A stretch of DNA of 64,000 nt. It comes from Dactylorhiza incarnata (lineage: Eukaryota; Streptophyta; Magnoliopsida; Asparagales; Orchidaceae). This document shows positions 11,769 through 24,730 of the stretch, piece by piece. Both the position numbers and the translations under genes were made by a program. Positions within the stretch are counted from its first letter, which is position 1, and each line of letters starts with the position of its first letter. The notes under the pieces are model-generated. The model searched no databases. It had not been told where the DNA came from and saw nothing but the letters and a program-made list of their open reading frames with translations. Where the stretch lies: positions 4,787,501 to 4,851,500 of the forward strand of contig JAWHQI010000170.1 of the NCBI GenBank assembly GCA_033032865.1. Direction: 5' to 3'.

Positions 11769-13222
11769 CTATTGAGGTTGATTGGGAACCTGACCTTGCA
11801 GGAATCTCCCTAGGAGTCCCTGGCGGACGAGACGCTCAATTTTGTCTTTAAGTCTGGTACACTCTTCAGTGATATGCCCAGTCCCTCGATGGAACTCGCA
11901 ATACCTAGAATGGTCACTCCTCGGGTTCGGGGCTGAATTCTGAGGCGCGTGGAGCTCTGGGTTATTCTGAATGGCGTAGAGTACATTCATTCTGGCGGTG
12001 TTTAATGAGGTGTAGACCCTGGGCGGCTGTGGACCAAGGTCTCTCCGGGGATCGCGACGATGTTCGTCACTGCGGCGTCCCTCGCCGCGCCATTCTTCTC
12101 GTCCACGAGGGGCTTGATCTGACCCCCTCTTCCTCCCTTGACTACCTTCGAACTGTCGACGGTGCGCTTCGATGGCCTCGTCGGCAGCTATCTGAACTTC
12201 AACTCGGTGAACGAGGTCAGGATAACTTGGCACGGTTTCTCTCATTAGAGCTGAGTAAAAACCACTTGGGCGGAGGCCTCCAAGGAAAACTCCTCGCAAG
12301 AGATCGGGGCGACCCCCGAGATTTGTCGAGCCTCTGAGGTGAAGCGTCGGAAAAAGTCCTTCAGGGTTTCTCCGTCGTTCTGGCGGATTCTTGAGAGATG
12401 GGAGGGATCTCGGATAATCCTTCGATTGACAATGAACTGGTCCACAAACTGCTATGCCATTTTTGCGAAGTTGCTAATGGCCCCATCCCGCAGGGAGTGG
12501 AACCAAGTGCGCGCTTGTCCTTTCAAAGTTGCCGAGAAGACTTGACAGAGGAGCTGATCGGGGGCGCTGTAAATCCTCATGATGGTGGTGAAGTGATTCA
12601 CATGTTCCAATGGGTCGTCCGTCCCGTCGAAGGTTTCGATGTTGGGAAGCTTGAAACCGTTTGGAACCGGATGGGCCAAGACATGAGGCGATAACGGGGA
12701 ACCGTGGTGCGCGGGACGGTGGGTGAGTGTTGCGCGTCGCCCTACATGGCCGTATTCTTCTACTATCATATCGCGTATCTCCTCTCGTGTGGTTCTTTCC
12801 ACTGCTCGGTCGGGAGCAGCTCTTCCTGGGCGATGGTGATGGTGGCCAGCTCCTGGGCCTCTGGCCGGCGGAGCAGGATGAGTGGAGCTTGCTGCGTCGG
12901 AGAATTCTTCCGAGGCTTCTTCTTCTCGAACAGCCTCCTCGTTCGGAGCATGACTCGGAGCTGGGGGCGGCAGAACATTCAACGCTGGAGGTTGAACGGG
13001 TGCTCGAGGAGCCCCGAGATTTCTTACGAGAGCCAGTATTTCGGCTTGCTGCTCTTCCATCTGCCGTATGCGCCCTTCCAGTATTATCGCGGGCGCAGGC
13101 ACTGCCGCTTCTGCGAGAGTCGCATTGATAAGCGAGTAGGAGGGAGCTGGGTCGACGCGCCCCTCCGGGATTGATCCTTCAGTAGTGCGAGCGCTTCTTC
13201 TTGCCACTGCAGTTGGTGGCAA
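11769..13222 (-). pseudogene. Element A gag (broken)
   Basis: Read on the minus strand, the first frame (13222-12452) has a Pro/Ala-rich N-terminus and the Gag core with KLPNIETFDGTDDPLEHVNHF. A stop follows at about 12449. The next frame carries the rest of the core (DGETLKDFFRRFTSEA), then a frameshift near 12280 leads to a basic region and a zinc-knuckle-like stretch, CEFHRGTGHITEEC. The codon where a start is expected reads TTG, so the start may also be lost. Gag would form the particle that packages element RNA. Confidence 0.85.
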
Positions 13223-13267
13223 GCGCTGTCTCTAGTGAATCTTTGCAGAACTTTGGGAATTCGGTTC

Positions 13268-13285
13268 CCACAGACGGCGCCAAAC
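13268..13285 (-). promoter_or_regulatory. Element A primer-binding site
   Basis: Directly inside the 5' LTR the minus strand reads GTTTGGCGCCGTCTG. TGGCGCC next to an LTR is typical of plant Tat/Athila-branch elements primed by a host tRNA. Which tRNA is not settled here. Confidence 0.7.
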
Positions 13286-14327
13286 TGTTATAGTCGCTTG
13301 GGTGCTCTTGGTAGACCGGTCGATTTGAACCGTCTTAGCTCTTAAGCGAACAAAGCGCGCTAACAATCAATTTGAGGTTCGTTGAGTACACTGAGGCTTT
13401 TAACGTGGAAAACCCGGAAAGGGTAAAAACCACACGGTCGGAGCTGTGTCGATCAAACTTCACTATCTTCTGAGGGGTTACAGTCAGGTATTTAGAATTC
13501 GAGCGCGACAGGCCGCCGCTCGTTACAATAATAGAGAGAGAGAGAGTTCCAAAGGTGACAGGCCACCTCTCGAAAAACTAAGTCTTTTTCCTTTTGAGAA
13601 CGGTGGAGAACAAAAGTGAGAATGCTGAGTCGCCTTTCGGGAGAACGAAAGTGAGAATGTTGAGTCGCCTTTCGGGAGAACGAAAGTGAGAATGCTGAGT
13701 CGCCTTTCGGGAGAAAGGAAATCTTCAAGTCCACGAAGGAGATCTTCAAGCACCGAAGGAGAATTCCGAGAAAATCTTCAAAGGAGCTCTCCCAGGTCCA
13801 GAAGGCAAGGTCCCCTCAAATGAAGGTTCTGGGCTCCTTTTATAGCTTTGGCCGGGGGTAGCCCGGTAATTTTGTCGTCGTAACCACCGTAACCACCTGA
13901 CGGGCGAATCACGCTGGCCGATTTTAAGCACACGAATCACCATTTTTCGTAAATAACTGTCTCGCCCCTCGGGCAGTTCGGGCAGTTCGGGCAGTTCGGC
14001 CGGTTCGGGCAGTTCGGGCAGCTTTGTTGAAGGTGAAAAAGGCGACAGACGAGTCCTGTAATCTAGGAAACTAGAAAGACAAAAAGCGAGCGTGCCCGGA
14101 ACGCGGAAGTGTTCTGAGCGCGCTCAGAGGCGTTCTGAGCGCGCAACGATCACAGAAGTGTTCCGGGTGCGCTGCGAGCGCGGAGCATTCCGAGCGAACG
14201 GTGGAATGAAGAGTCGCGCCCCCAAAGAGGAATCGGGCTCCGTTCGCACCCGACGAGGGGCGCTACTTCGGCCAAGCAGTCTATGAGCCCCCATGCGAAG
14301 AAAAAAGGGGTGAGGGGGCTTGGCCGC
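13286..14327 (-). repeat. Element A 5' LTR, first part
   Basis: It starts TGTTATAGTCGCTTGGG and matches 108 onward. It is cut at 14327 by the Tekay element and resumes at 24328. GCCGC at 14323-14327 is the left target duplication of that insertion. In 13610-13710 a short unit containing AACGAAAGTGAGAATG is present in three copies where the left LTR has two. Confidence 0.9.
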
Positions 14328-16939
14328 TGTGACGCTCGACATTTCCCGTAAGGTAATTTCATTATGTTCCTTATTTTGTTATTACGAATATCACCAAACA
14401 AAATTTTGTATGTGATAATCAAGATCCCCTATGATGTACTTAACAAATACCAACTTGAATTAATTCTCCCCTATGATGAGACTAAAAACCAGTGTTTACA
14501 ATAATAAATATATTATGATAAAGTGCAACGTCATAATTGTTTGCCGGCCGCAGCATGTGGTATACCAAGGATATGTTCACTGATTTATCAAGTTACCATG
14601 TGAGTTGCAATTATAAAAATTGCTGATAGCAATTTCTGCGTATTGTGGGCTGTCCTATGGCCTAAACTGTGAACTGGATATACTGCTATTTATATCTGAT
14701 TTGGTATGTGCACAAATCCTCATTCGGTATTATTAACTATGTTGGTGTGCAGTTAGCCTTATGTGGGGAATTTATATTACTGGTGGCTTTTAAAGAGGCG
14801 GTGGAGGATTCCTGTTGTTAAGATCTTATCGGCTCCCTCTTCTTATCTCTCGTTCTTGTCCCAGCTAGGGTTTACGGAGCATTTTTCCTCTCCCGCATCT
14901 CCTTCTCGTTTCGTATATTCTGGCAAAGCATCGTGCAGTTTATGCTGGGATTGAAGGGCGTGCGGCTTTGTTTGAGCAGGAACTAGGGTGGTTTGTGGTT
15001 GTTGTTGAAGAAAAGCTTAGATCCTCTCTTACTCACTGTGAGCTGCTTTCTCCCTCCCACTCTCTTAATTTCTGTTTTACTGTTGGAGTTCTAGGGAGAA
15101 AGGAATTGGTATGTTTAGCTTTGGGGGTTTTTGGTTGATTCAGGAATTGGCCGATTGTGTTTGTGCTTGTGCTGCTCCTTTCCTCAGTTGTTGGTCGGCT
15201 ATTTAGGGTTGACCTTCGAAACTTTGTTCTTGGTCAGTGGTGGGTGTTGACCTGTAGTACCTTTAAGTTGTTCTATTTGGACTTTATGTGTATCTTTGTG
15301 CCTCGATTTGGGTTAAACCTCTTGCTGTTGGTCTTTGGTTGTTATGAAAGGGTTGAGTATCTATGTGTACAGCTGCTGCAGTCCCTATTCTTTTTATTTT
15401 TAGCATGGCCGGCTGCTGCCCTAGTGCAAAACTGCTGCTGTTATGTATGCCACTTTGTTCTCTCCGGCTGTTTTGCTGCTGCAGTCTTGTACTTGTTTAC
15501 TTCGAGATATCCTGATATGCCACTGTCGGTTCTGTACATCTTTTCATTACATGGTTTTGATGATTTTTGAGTATTTCTTTGGCCCCATTCAGTTTGGATC
15601 TTTACATTATGAAGGGGTTTTTATTCAGTAACTGCTATATGGTTAAGTAGAGGGGATTTAGTGGATGACGAGTTGTTTTGGCTGTTTTATTGTTATTTTG
15701 GTACTCTTCCTGTTGGCTGATTCAGTCCCTTAGCCGGTTGTTGTTGAGTGTTGCTTTAAGACAAAATCTGCTTTATCTAGTGACACTCTATCTCCTTTCT
15801 CTAATGCCTTTCCTTGATCAAATCTTGTGTTGAGGTCATCCCTAGAGGTCTAAGTCAACGCTCTAACTGTGATGTAACCCCGATACGAATGTGTTTAATG
15901 ATATGAACTCTTAACAGATCGTGAAGGATGACATCAAACGGTAGAGGTGACGGTGACTTGGGGCGTGACAAAAGGATGGAAAAAGAGGCGGTGAGACCTA
16001 TTTGTTTAATCTATGCATAGTTTTAACTATTTTCTGCTATACGCACTTTTATGAAAAAGGGAAAAATGTTTATGGTATGTGATGATATGAAGCATGCTTA
16101 TAAATCACTGAAAATAATTCTCGCTAGAATGTATGGCCTTGTATAAGGCAAACAGGCGAATGAAAATTCTGAGGGGATTATAAAACGAAATAAATCATAG
16201 TTATGTAAACGTGTCGACACGAGGTCTTATTACGGGCGAATGAACGGCTAGCACATGAATGAATATATGAATATGTTAAAGTCCAAACTCGTTTTGGAAC
16301 ATGAAGCCCCTTCGGGGTGGGCCCAAAGCATGAAACATGAATGAACCATGTATATGAAAAATGAAATGGATTCACTCGCCCCTAATAATTCCTAATGAAA
16401 AGAATTTATGAATGATAATTGTATGGAATACTCCTTTACTTTTGTACCTGCACATGTTTACGATCATTGTACCTGTTAGATAATTGCTCGAATAGTACAC
16501 ATTGCTTAGTACTGTTTTTACCTGTTTATGGAAATGTTATAAATAATATTAATATTATGCATGCTTGACTGTAAAGCAGGTTAAAGAAATAGCGCCTCGC
16601 TTAGTCTTTATGAAAGACTAACGGTTTCAAATGCTAAATTTTTAGGTACAGGGAAGTCGCAAGCCAGTCACCGTTAGAGATGCGAAGGATAACTCCTTTC
16701 CTTAGGAGTTTTGTACTTAGTTTTTTATATCGCTATGGAAACTCATGTTTAGCTATGTATAATTAATTTGGTCTTTTGGACTTGTATAAAATGTAATAGT
16801 GTATTTTGTGGCTTATATGTGCATACTCATTGTGAATAAATGTTGGACATGTTTTTCTATCCCTTTTTGATGCGCATATGGATTAATGAGAACAGGTTAT
16901 GATAGTACTTTTAGTTGTGGCGGTCTACGGGCCGTTACA
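14328..16939 (+). repeat. Tekay-like element 5' LTR
   Basis: It is 2612 bp, TGTGACGCTC to CCGTTACA. Frames such as 15157-15570 occur identically in both LTRs, but they lack recognisable domains and are treated as chance. Confidence 0.95.
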
Positions 16940-16945
16940 ATTTAG

Positions 16946-16956
16946 TGGTATCAGAG
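16946..16956 (+). promoter_or_regulatory. Tekay-like element primer-binding site
   Basis: TGGTATCAGAG lies 6 bp inside the 5' LTR and is complementary to the 3' end of plant initiator methionine tRNA, the usual primer for these elements. Confidence 0.9.
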
Positions 16957-17083
16957 GTAGGTTTTCAATAAGCCTGGCCGCAATGAGTATGTGTATATGC
17001 TAAAAAGTTTATAATCGTCATTATGCCATTTAATTGGTTCGTGTTTTGGTGTTAAGGATCCGCGAAGGAATGTCCAGGACGCG

Positions 17084-20000
17084 ATGCCTGGAAGTAATGA
17101 GTCTGCACCTCAAGAACAGCCGCAGCAGGAACATTTATCAGTGGAGCAACCACAGCAGGCGCAGCCTCAGTTGACTGATATTGCTCGTCTGTTGGCGGAA
17201 GCAATTAAGATGGCACGAGAAGTCCCTCCAGCTGGACCTTCCGCAGAGACTGTTGTGCCAATACAGCAAAGACATCTAGATATAGATCTGAAGCAATTCC
17301 TGGAGCTGAAGCCGCCAACTTTCCGAGGTGGTTTGTCTCCGTTAGAGACAGAAGACTGGATCTCTCGTGTTGAGACGATCTTTGAAGTGATGCTTTGTCC
17401 TGACGAGCGAAAGGTGGGTTTGGCTACGTTCCTTCTAGAAGGGGAGGCAAAGCGATGGTGGTTAAATGTCCGAGGACGGTTGGCAGGCCGAGGACAAGTA
17501 AGTGTTTCCTGGACTACGTTTGTACGAGAATTTACAGGGTGGTTCGTACCGGAGTCTGAGAAGAAGTTACTCCAAGATAAGTTCTTACGACTGGTACAGG
17601 GTTCGCGATCAGTGTTGGAGTATGAGACGGAGTTCGCCAACTTGGCATTTTATGCAGAAGCATTCGTGCCAAATGAGAAAGAAAGGTGTAGAAGATTTCA
17701 GGATGGCTTACGGGATAATATTCGCTCTATTTTGATTCCTTTGGAGATCCAGGAATATGGAGCCCTAGTACAGAAAGCACGTTTGATGGAGATCGATGCG
17801 GAAAAGGTTCAGCGAAGAAGGGAATTCGGAAAAAAGAGATCTCAGTGGACATCCAGTAAGGAGACCTCAGCTAAGCCAAGTACCTCATGGAAATCTGGTG
17901 ATTATGGGAAGCGGTCTCGCCCAGCAGAGAGTAGTAGTGTAATGCAACCACAGAGGCCATCTCAGGGGCAGGAGCAGAAGTGTGGAAAATGCGGAAAAGC
18001 CCACAAAGGACAGTGTTTGGTGGGCAGTGATGTGTGCTATGTTTGTCGTCAGCCTGGGCATCGTCAGTGGGAGTGTCCAAAGCGAAAAGAAGGGGAAAGC
18101 AGTGCGAAAAGATTCCCAGGTCCTCCAAGTCAGAAAGTTTATCAGATGGGTGTGGCAAAGGAGACTGAATCTCTCGCTTCTTCTTCCGTCCCAGGGGGCC
18201 TTGTAGAGGAAGAACGTCGCGTTCAACCTCGTGTTTTCAATCTCAGTCAGCAGGAGGCTACAGCAGATGACACTGTAGTGACTGGTATGATTTATTCAAA
18301 TGGTCATTTACTTCGAGTTTTATTTGATACTGGTGCCAGCCATTCATTTATATCAACTGCCATATTAACTGCAATATCGGTTAAGCCTTATGTTATACAA
18401 GACATTCTGCATGTTACCCTGCCAAATAATCAAGTAGTTCCCTCACAACAGCGAGCGGTAGTTTCTTTTGAATTGAACAATCAACACTTTATGGTAGATG
18501 CAGTGGTTTTACCATTAACCGAGTTTGATCTGATATTGGGTATGGACTGGTTAGTCCAGCACGAAGCAATTATTCACTGCAAACGAAAGGAAATCATAGT
18601 GACGTGTCCTAATCAGCAGACTATTGTATTCCGAGGGTTAAACGAGGTATCGAAACTGCTAATCTCAGCAATGAAAGCTTCCAAGAAAATCAGAAAAGGA
18701 TGCACTGCTATGTTGGTACTGCTTAAGAGCACTACTGTAGAAAAGAAGGACATTATGACGGTGCCAGTCGTATGTGAATTCCAGGAGCTGTTTCCAGAAG
18801 AACTGCCGGGACTCCCTCCAGAGCGCGAAGTCGAATTTGAAATTCAGTTAGAGGAAGGAGCAAGACCGGTCGCAAAGACACCGTATCGTATGGCTCCGAA
18901 AGAACTGGTGGAATTAAAGTATCAATTACAGGAGTTGATGGATAAAAATTTTATTCGACCAAGTACATCACCGTGGGGAGCGCCGGTGTTATTTGTTAAG
19001 AAGAAAGATGGGACGATGCGACTGTGCGTGGATTATCGTGAATTGAACAAATTAACGGTAAAGAATAAGTATCCACTACCACGCATAGATGATTTATTTG
19101 ACCAGCTTGTTCATGCGAAAGTATTCTCGAAGATGGACTTACGATCGGGGTATCATCAACTCCGAATTAAGGCAGAAGATATTTTTAAAACTGCGTTCAG
19201 TACAAGGTATGGACATTATGAGTTCATTGTAATGCCATTTGGGTTGACAAATGCCCCAGCGGCGTTTATGGATTTGATGAATCGTGTGTTTACGGACTAT
19301 TTGGACAAATTTATTATTGTGTTCATCGATGATATACTCATCTATTCGACATCTGAAAATGAGCACGCACAACATCTACGTTTAGCTCTGCAGCGATTAA
19401 AGGAACATCAATTATACGCCAAATTTACGAAATGTGAGTTTTGGCTCAAGGAAGTATCGTTTTTAGGGCATGTGGTAACTGCACAGGGTTTAGCAGTTGA
19501 TCCTGCAAAGATTGATGCGGTTCTTAACTGGCCACAACCGACAAATGTGACAGAGATGCGGAGTTTCCTCGGGTTGGCAGGTTATTATCGAAGATTTGTG
19601 AAAGATTTTTCAAAAGTTTCACTACCGTTAACGCAGCTAACGCGGAAGAATGTGCCCTTTCAGTGGAATGAAAACTGTCAGTTGGCCTTTGAGACACTGA
19701 AAGAAAAATTAACTACAGCTCCGGTGTTAACCTTACCGTCCGGAACAGACGGCTTTCAAATTTACAGTGACGCATCATACAAAGGTTTAGGCTGTGTGTT
19801 GATGCAGCACGGAAAGGTGATTGCGTATGCTTCTCGTCAATTGAAAGATGCAGAGAGGAATTATCCAACGCATGATCTAGAACTAGCCGCAGTAATTTTT
19901 GCATTAAAAATCTGGCGTCACTATCTGTACGGTGTGCGATGTGAAATATTTACTGACCACAAAAGTTTGAAGTACATATTCACGCAAAAAGAACTAAACC

Positions 20001-21673
20001 TTCGTCAACGACGATGGTTAGAGTTTATTAAAGATTACGAAGTGGATATTCAATATCATCCGGGAAAGGCAAATGTAGTTGCTGATGCATTAAGCCGTAA
20101 GACTACTGCTGCGTTCTCAACCGTGAAAGTGTACAATAGAAATCTCCTACTTGAATTGGAGAAGATGGAGATAGTTCCTATTTTTACAGTGGAGGATAAA
20201 CAGGTACAACTATTTCAGATGCAGATTAGGTATTCACTCAAGGATAGAATTGCAGAAGCCATACCAAAGGATGTGTATTTCCAGGAGATAGTGGGAAAAG
20301 TAAAGAAAGGAGAAACCCACAGTTTCACAGAACAGGATGGATTATTGATGCTAAATGGGAGATTGTGCGTACCGGATGTAGATAATCTGCGAAAAGATAT
20401 TCTATATGAGGCTCATAACACGCCTTACTCAATTCATCCTGGCCGAACGAAAATGTATCACGATTTAAAAGAGGACTTCTGGTGGCCTGGAATGAAGAAA
20501 GATGTGGTTAAGTATATTGTGTCGTGCCATACGTGCCAAATTGTGAAAGCTGAACATCAAAAGCCTGGAGGTTACCTTCATCCGCTACCAATACCAGAAT
20601 GGAAATGGGAGGACATTGCAATGGACTTCGTTTTTGCCTTACCTCGTAGTAAACAAGGTCACGACGGCATATGGGTTATTATTGATCGGCTTACGAAAAG
20701 CGCCCATTTTATAGCTGTTCGTCAAGATGGACCACCTGAAAAATTAAACGAGTTATATATGGATGTAATTATTAAACTGCATGGCATTCCTCGAACGATT
20801 ATATCTGATCGAGATGGTCGGTTCACTTCAGATAATTGGAAACAAATCCATAAGCGTTTGGGAACAAAGTTATTATTTAGCACAGCATTTCATCCCCAAA
20901 CAGATGGACAGTCAGAACGGACTATCCAGTTCTTGGAGGATTTATTACGAATGGTGGTGCTTGACCTCAAGGGCTCATGGGAAAAATATTTAGCACTGGT
21001 AGAATTTTCGTATAATAATAGCTACCAGTCTTCTATTCAGATGGCTCCGTTCGAGGCGCTGTATGGTCGTCGATGTCGAACACCCTTAAGCTGGGCTGAA
21101 GATGGCGAAAGACAATTATATAATAAAGAGAAGATGGATAAGTGGCATGAGAAAATTGCACTCATCCAGCAAAGAATGAAAGTGGCACAAGATCGTCAGC
21201 AAAAGTATTATAATGCTAGACACCGCCTCGTGAAATTTCAGGTGGGTGATCAGGTATGCATCAAAATAAAACCCTTTAAAGGAGCTACGCGAATACGACG
21301 ACTTGGAAAATTGAGTCCACGATACATCGGACCATTTCCTATCAGTGAACAAGTTGGTGAAGTAGCTTATCGTCTGGAGCTACCGGAAGAATTGCAACGA
21401 CTACATAATGTATTTCATGTTTCGGCACTGCGGAAATACATACAGGATCCGGAGAAGATTATACCGATTGAAACTGTGCAAATCAATTCTGATTTATCCA
21501 GCCCAACAGAACCGTATCAAATCATTGACCGTCAAAGTAAAAGGCTACGAAATCGAGATGTAAATTTTGTACACGTATGGTGGTTGGGTCAGCCGCGAGA
21601 TGAAGCGACATGGGAGCGAGAAGACTTTATGCATAATCTCTTTCCTTCACTATTTCAAGAACAGGAAGAATAA
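17084..21673 (+). CDS. Gag-Pol polyprotein of the Tekay-like chromovirus
   Basis: A single uninterrupted frame of 1529 residues starts at an ATG 144 nt after the 5' LTR. Order of parts: Gag core (about 70-235); zinc knuckles [12 protein letters not shown] (300-311) and [14 protein letters not shown] (318-331); protease active site DTGAS (415-419); reverse transcriptase with [17 protein letters not shown] (about 639) and FIDD (747-750); RNase H beginning near YSDAS (894); integrase with zinc-finger residues H1118, C1148 and C1151 and catalytic D1181, D1242, E1278 (35 residues between the last two); C-terminal chromodomain-like segment (about 1478-1525) with RDEATWE. All expected catalytic residues are present. 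The stop lies 22 bp before the polypurine tract. Fused Gag-Pol without a frameshift is usual in chromoviruses. Confidence 0.97.
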   Translation: MPGSNESAPQEQPQQEHLSVEQPQQAQPQLTDIARLLAEAIKMAREVPPAGPSAETVVPIQQRHLDIDLKQFLELKPPTFRGGLSPLETEDWISRVETIFEVMLCPDERKVGLATFLLEGEAKRWWLNVRGRLAGRGQVSVSWTTFVREFTGWFVPESEKKLLQDKFLRLVQGSRSVLEYETEFANLAFYAEAFVPNEKERCRRFQDGLRDNIRSILIPLEIQEYGALVQKARLMEIDAEKVQRRREFGKKRSQWTSSKETSAKPSTSWKSGDYGKRSRPAESSSVMQPQRPSQGQEQKCGKCGKAHKGQCLVGSDVCYVCRQPGHRQWECPKRKEGESSAKRFPGPPSQKVYQMGVAKETESLASSSVPGGLVEEERRVQPRVFNLSQQEATADDTVVTGMIYSNGHLLRVLFDTGASHSFISTAILTAISVKPYVIQDILHVTLPNNQVVPSQQRAVVSFELNNQHFMVDAVVLPLTEFDLILGMDWLVQHEAIIHCKRKEIIVTCPNQQTIVFRGLNEVSKLLISAMKASKKIRKGCTAMLVLLKSTTVEKKDIMTVPVVCEFQELFPEELPGLPPEREVEFEIQLEEGARPVAKTPYRMAPKELVELKYQLQELMDKNFIRPSTSPWGAPVLFVKKKDGTMRLCVDYRELNKLTVKNKYPLPRIDDLFDQLVHAKVFSKMDLRSGYHQLRIKAEDIFKTAFSTRYGHYEFIVMPFGLTNAPAAFMDLMNRVFTDYLDKFIIVFIDDILIYSTSENEHAQHLRLALQRLKEHQLYAKFTKCEFWLKEVSFLGHVVTAQGLAVDPAKIDAVLNWPQPTNVTEMRSFLGLAGYYRRFVKDFSKVSLPLTQLTRKNVPFQWNENCQLAFETLKEKLTTAPVLTLPSGTDGFQIYSDASYKGLGCVLMQHGKVIAYASRQLKDAERNYPTHDLELAAVIFALKIWRHYLYGVRCEIFTDHKSLKYIFTQKELNLRQRRWLEFIKDYEVDIQYHPGKANVVADALSRKTTAAFSTVKVYNRNLLLELEKMEIVPIFTVEDKQVQLFQMQIRYSLKDRIAEAIPKDVYFQEIVGKVKKGETHSFTEQDGLLMLNGRLCVPDVDNLRKDILYEAHNTPYSIHPGRTKMYHDLKEDFWWPGMKKDVVKYIVSCHTCQIVKAEHQKPGGYLHPLPIPEWKWEDIAMDFVFALPRSKQGHDGIWVIIDRLTKSAHFIAVRQDGPPEKLNELYMDVIIKLHGIPRTIISDRDGRFTSDNWKQIHKRLGTKLLFSTAFHPQTDGQSERTIQFLEDLLRMVVLDLKGSWEKYLALVEFSYNNSYQSSIQMAPFEALYGRRCRTPLSWAEDGERQLYNKEKMDKWHEKIALIQQRMKVAQDRQQKYYNARHRLVKFQVGDQVCIKIKPFKGATRIRRLGKLSPRYIGPFPISEQVGEVAYRLELPEELQRLHNVFHVSALRKYIQDPEKIIPIETVQINSDLSSPTEPYQIIDRQSKRLRNRDVNFVHVWWLGQPRDEATWEREDFMHNLFPSLFQEQEE

Positions 21674-21694
21674 TATTTTCGGGGACGAAAATCG

Positions 21695-21710
21695 ATAAGG
21701 AGGGAAGAAT
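21695..21710 (+). promoter_or_regulatory. Tekay-like element polypurine tract
   Basis: GATAAGGAGGGAAGAA directly precedes the 3' LTR at 21711, the expected site of plus-strand priming. Confidence 0.85.
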
Positions 21711-24322
21711 TGTGACGCTCGACATTTCCCGTAAGGTAATTTCATTATGTTCCTTATTTTGTTATTACGAATATCACCAAACAAAATTTTGTATGTGATA
21801 ATCAAGATCCCCTATGATGTACTTAACAAATACCAACTTGAATTAATTCTCCCCTATGATGAGACTAAAAACCAGTGTTTACAATAATAAATATATTATG
21901 ATAAAGTGCAACGTCATAATTGTTTGCCGGCCGCAGCATGTGGTATACCAAGGATATGTTCACTGATTTATCAAGTTACCATGTGAGTTGCAATTATAAA
22001 AATTGCTGATAGCAATTTCTGCGTATTGTGGGCTGTCCTATGGCCTAAACTGTGAACTGGATATACTGCTATTTATATCTGATTTGGTATGTGCACAAAT
22101 CCTCATTCGGTATTATTAACTATGTTGGTGTGCAGTTAGCCTTATGTGGGGAATTTATATTACTGGTGGCTTTTAAAGAGGCGGTGGAGGATTCCTGTTG
22201 TTAAGATCTTATCGGCTCCCTCTTCTTATCTCTCGTTCTTGTCCCAGCTAGGGTTTACGGAGCATTTTTCCTCTCCCGCATCTCCTTCTCGTTTCGTATA
22301 TTCTGGCAAAGCATCGTGCAGTTTATGCTGGGATTGAAGGGCGTGCGGCTTTGTTTGAGCAGGAACTAGGGTGGTTTGTGGTTGTTGTTGAAGAAAAGCT
22401 TAGATCCTCTCTTACTCACTGTGAGCTGCTTTCTCCCTCCCACTCTCTTAATTTCTGTTTTACTGTTGGAGTTCTAGGGAGAAAGGAATTGGTATGTTTA
22501 GCTTTGGGGGTTTTTGGTTGATTCAGGAATTGGCCGATTGTGTTTGTGCTTGTGCTGCTCCTTTCCTCAGTTGTTGGTCGGCTATTTAGGGTTGACCTTC
22601 GAAACTTTGTTCTTGGTCAGTGGTGGGTGTTGACCTGTAGTACCTTTAAGTTGTTCTATTTGGACTTTATGTGTATCTTTGTGCCTCGATTTGGGTTAAA
22701 CCTCTTGCTGTTGGTCTTTGGTTGTTATGAAAGGGTTGAGTATCTATGTGTACAGCTGCTGCAGTCCCTATTCTTTTTATTTTTAGCATGGCCGGCTGCT
22801 GCCCTAGTGCAAAACTGCTGCTGCTATGTATGCCACTTTGTTCTCTCCGGCTGTTTTGCTGCTGCAGTCTTGTACTTGTTTACTTCGAGATATCCTGATA
22901 TGCCACTGTCGGTTCTGTACATCTTTTCATTACATGGTTTTGATGATTTTTGAGTATTTCTTTGGCCCCATTCAGTTTGGATCTTTACATTATGAAGGGG
23001 TTTTTATTCAGTAACTGCTATATGGTTAAGTAGAGGGGATTTAGTGGATGACGAGTTGTTTTGGCTGTTTTATTGTTATTTTGGTACTCTTCCTGTTGGC
23101 TGATTCAGTCCCTTAGCCGGTTGTTGTTGAGTGTTGCTTTAAGACAAAATCTGCTTTATCTAGTGACACTCTATCTCCTTTCTCTAATGCCTTTCCTTGA
23201 TCAAATCTTGTGTTGAGGTCATCCCTAGAGGTCTAAGTCAACGCTCTAACTGTGATGTAACCCCGATACGAATGTGTTTAATGATATGAACTCTTAACAG
23301 ATCGTGAAGGATGACATCAAACGGTAGAGGTGACGGTGACTTGGGGCGTGACAAAAGGATGGAAAAAGAGGCGGTGAGACCTATTTGTTTAATCTATGCA
23401 TAGTTTTAACTATTTTCTGCTATACGCACTTTTATGAAAAAGGGAAAAATGTTTATGGTATGTGATGATATGAAGCATGCTTATAAATCACTGAAAATAA
23501 TTCTCGCTAGAATGTATGGCCTTGTATAAGGCAAACAGGCGAATGAAAATTCTGAGGGGATTATAAAACGAAATAAATCATAGTTATGTAAACGTGTCGA
23601 CACGAGGTCTTATTACGGGCGAATGAACGGCTAGCACATGAATGAATATATGAATATGTTAAAGTCCAAACTCGTTTTGGAACATGAAGCCCCTTCGGGG
23701 TGGGCCCAAAGCATGAAACATGAATGAACCATGTATATGAAAAATGAAATGGATTCACTCGCCCCTAATAATTCCTAATGAAAAGAATTTATGAATGATA
23801 ATTGTATGGAATACTCCTTTACTTTTGTACCTGCACATGTTTACGATCATTGTACCTGTTAGATAATTGCTCGAATAGTACACATTGCTTAGTACTGTTT
23901 TTACCTGTTTATGGAAATGTTATAAATAATATTAATATTATGCATGCTTGACTGTAAAGCAGGTTAAAGAAATAGCGCCTCGCTTAGTCTTTATGAAAGA
24001 CTAACGGTTTCAAATGCTAAATTTTTAGGTACAGGGAAGTCGCAAGCCAGTCACCGTTAGAGATGCGAAGGATAACTCCTTTCCTTAGGAGTTTTGTACT
24101 TAGTTTTTTATATCGCTATGGAAACTCATGTTTAGCTATGTATAATTAATTTGGTCTTTTGGACTTGTATAAAATGTAATAGTGTATTTTGTGGCTTATA
24201 TGTGCATACTCATTGTGAATAAATGTTGGACATGTTTTTCTATCCCTTTTTGATGCGCATATGGATTAATGAGAACAGGTTATGATAGTACTTTTAGTTG
24301 TGGCGGTCTACGGGCCGTTACA
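21711..24322 (+). repeat. Tekay-like element 3' LTR
   Basis: It is 2612 bp and matches 14328-16939 with a constant offset of 7383 and one difference noticed by eye (22824). Confidence 0.95.
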
Positions 24323-24327
24323 GCCGC

Positions 24328-24730
24328 ACCCCATTGCGGAGAGGGGTGCGGCTTGGCCGCATCCCACAAGGGGTGTTGCTCGGCCGCACCCCACAAGGGG
24401 TGCGGTTAGGCTGCACCCTATGTGGGGTGCGGTTAGGTCGCAACCCATGACGGGGGGTGCTGCATGCGCGCTACCGTGCGCGCTACCGCGTGGTAGCGCC
24501 GCGCGATAGTGCTACCGCGCGCGGTAGCATGCATGGTTGCAGGCGTCATGACTGTGCGCGGTCCGCTTCGCGCATACTCTCACACTGGCGGTTGGCGGTT
24601 GTCTGCGGAAATGGCGGGTTCGGTTTTGCTCTACCACTCACCCCTACCTTAGTGGGGGGAGTGGGTTGTGTGAGTAACCGTCACCCGGTCATCCTTTTAT
24701 ATATGAGAGCCTATGTATGAATTCCTATCA
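24328..24730 (-). repeat. Element A 5' LTR, second part
   Basis: It continues the LTR broken at 14327 and ends CCTATCA like the left LTR at 1461. AATTT follows at 24731-24735. The alternating CCGCACCCC/GGGTGCGG stretch is here too (24323-24450). Confidence 0.9.

Larger units (their letters stand above)
14328..24322 (+). mobile_element. Intact young Tekay-like Ty3/gypsy chromovirus
   Basis: The element is 9995 bp. Two LTRs of exactly 2612 bp begin TGTGACGCTC and end CCGTTACA, with the 5-bp duplication GCCGC at 14323-14327 and 24323-24327. It has a primer-binding site, one open gag-pol frame and a polypurine tract. LTRs longer than 2 kb and a C-terminal chromodomain fit the Tekay/Del lineage. 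Reading the two LTRs side by side I found one difference (T at 15441, C at 22824), so the insertion is recent. It interrupts the right LTR of element A. Confidence 0.95.
108..24730 (-). mobile_element. Element A: decayed Tat-branch Ty3/gypsy retrotransposon
   Basis: The element is bounded by related LTRs that start TGTT and end CCTATCA, and it is flanked by the 5-bp duplication AATTT at 103-107 and 24731-24735. Its genes run on the minus strand: gag from 13222, protease at 11711-11159, then reverse transcriptase, two RNase H domains and integrase from 6012 to 2657. A 142-bp tandem array lies between integrase and the 3' LTR. The second RNase H and the tandem 3' region are traits known from the Tat/Ogre branch. 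Several stops and frameshifts show it is dead. Two later insertions interrupt it: 6018-11153 in pol and 14328-24322 in the right LTR. Confidence 0.9.

Noticed and set aside
15157..15570. 137-codon frame present identically in both Tekay LTRs
   Set aside because: Identity is due to the young LTR pair. It has no domain and is not expected in this family's LTR.
16946..16956. tRNA-like matches at several sites
   Set aside because: TGGTATCAGAG words are primer-binding sites beside LTRs; no cloverleaf-forming tRNA gene was found.
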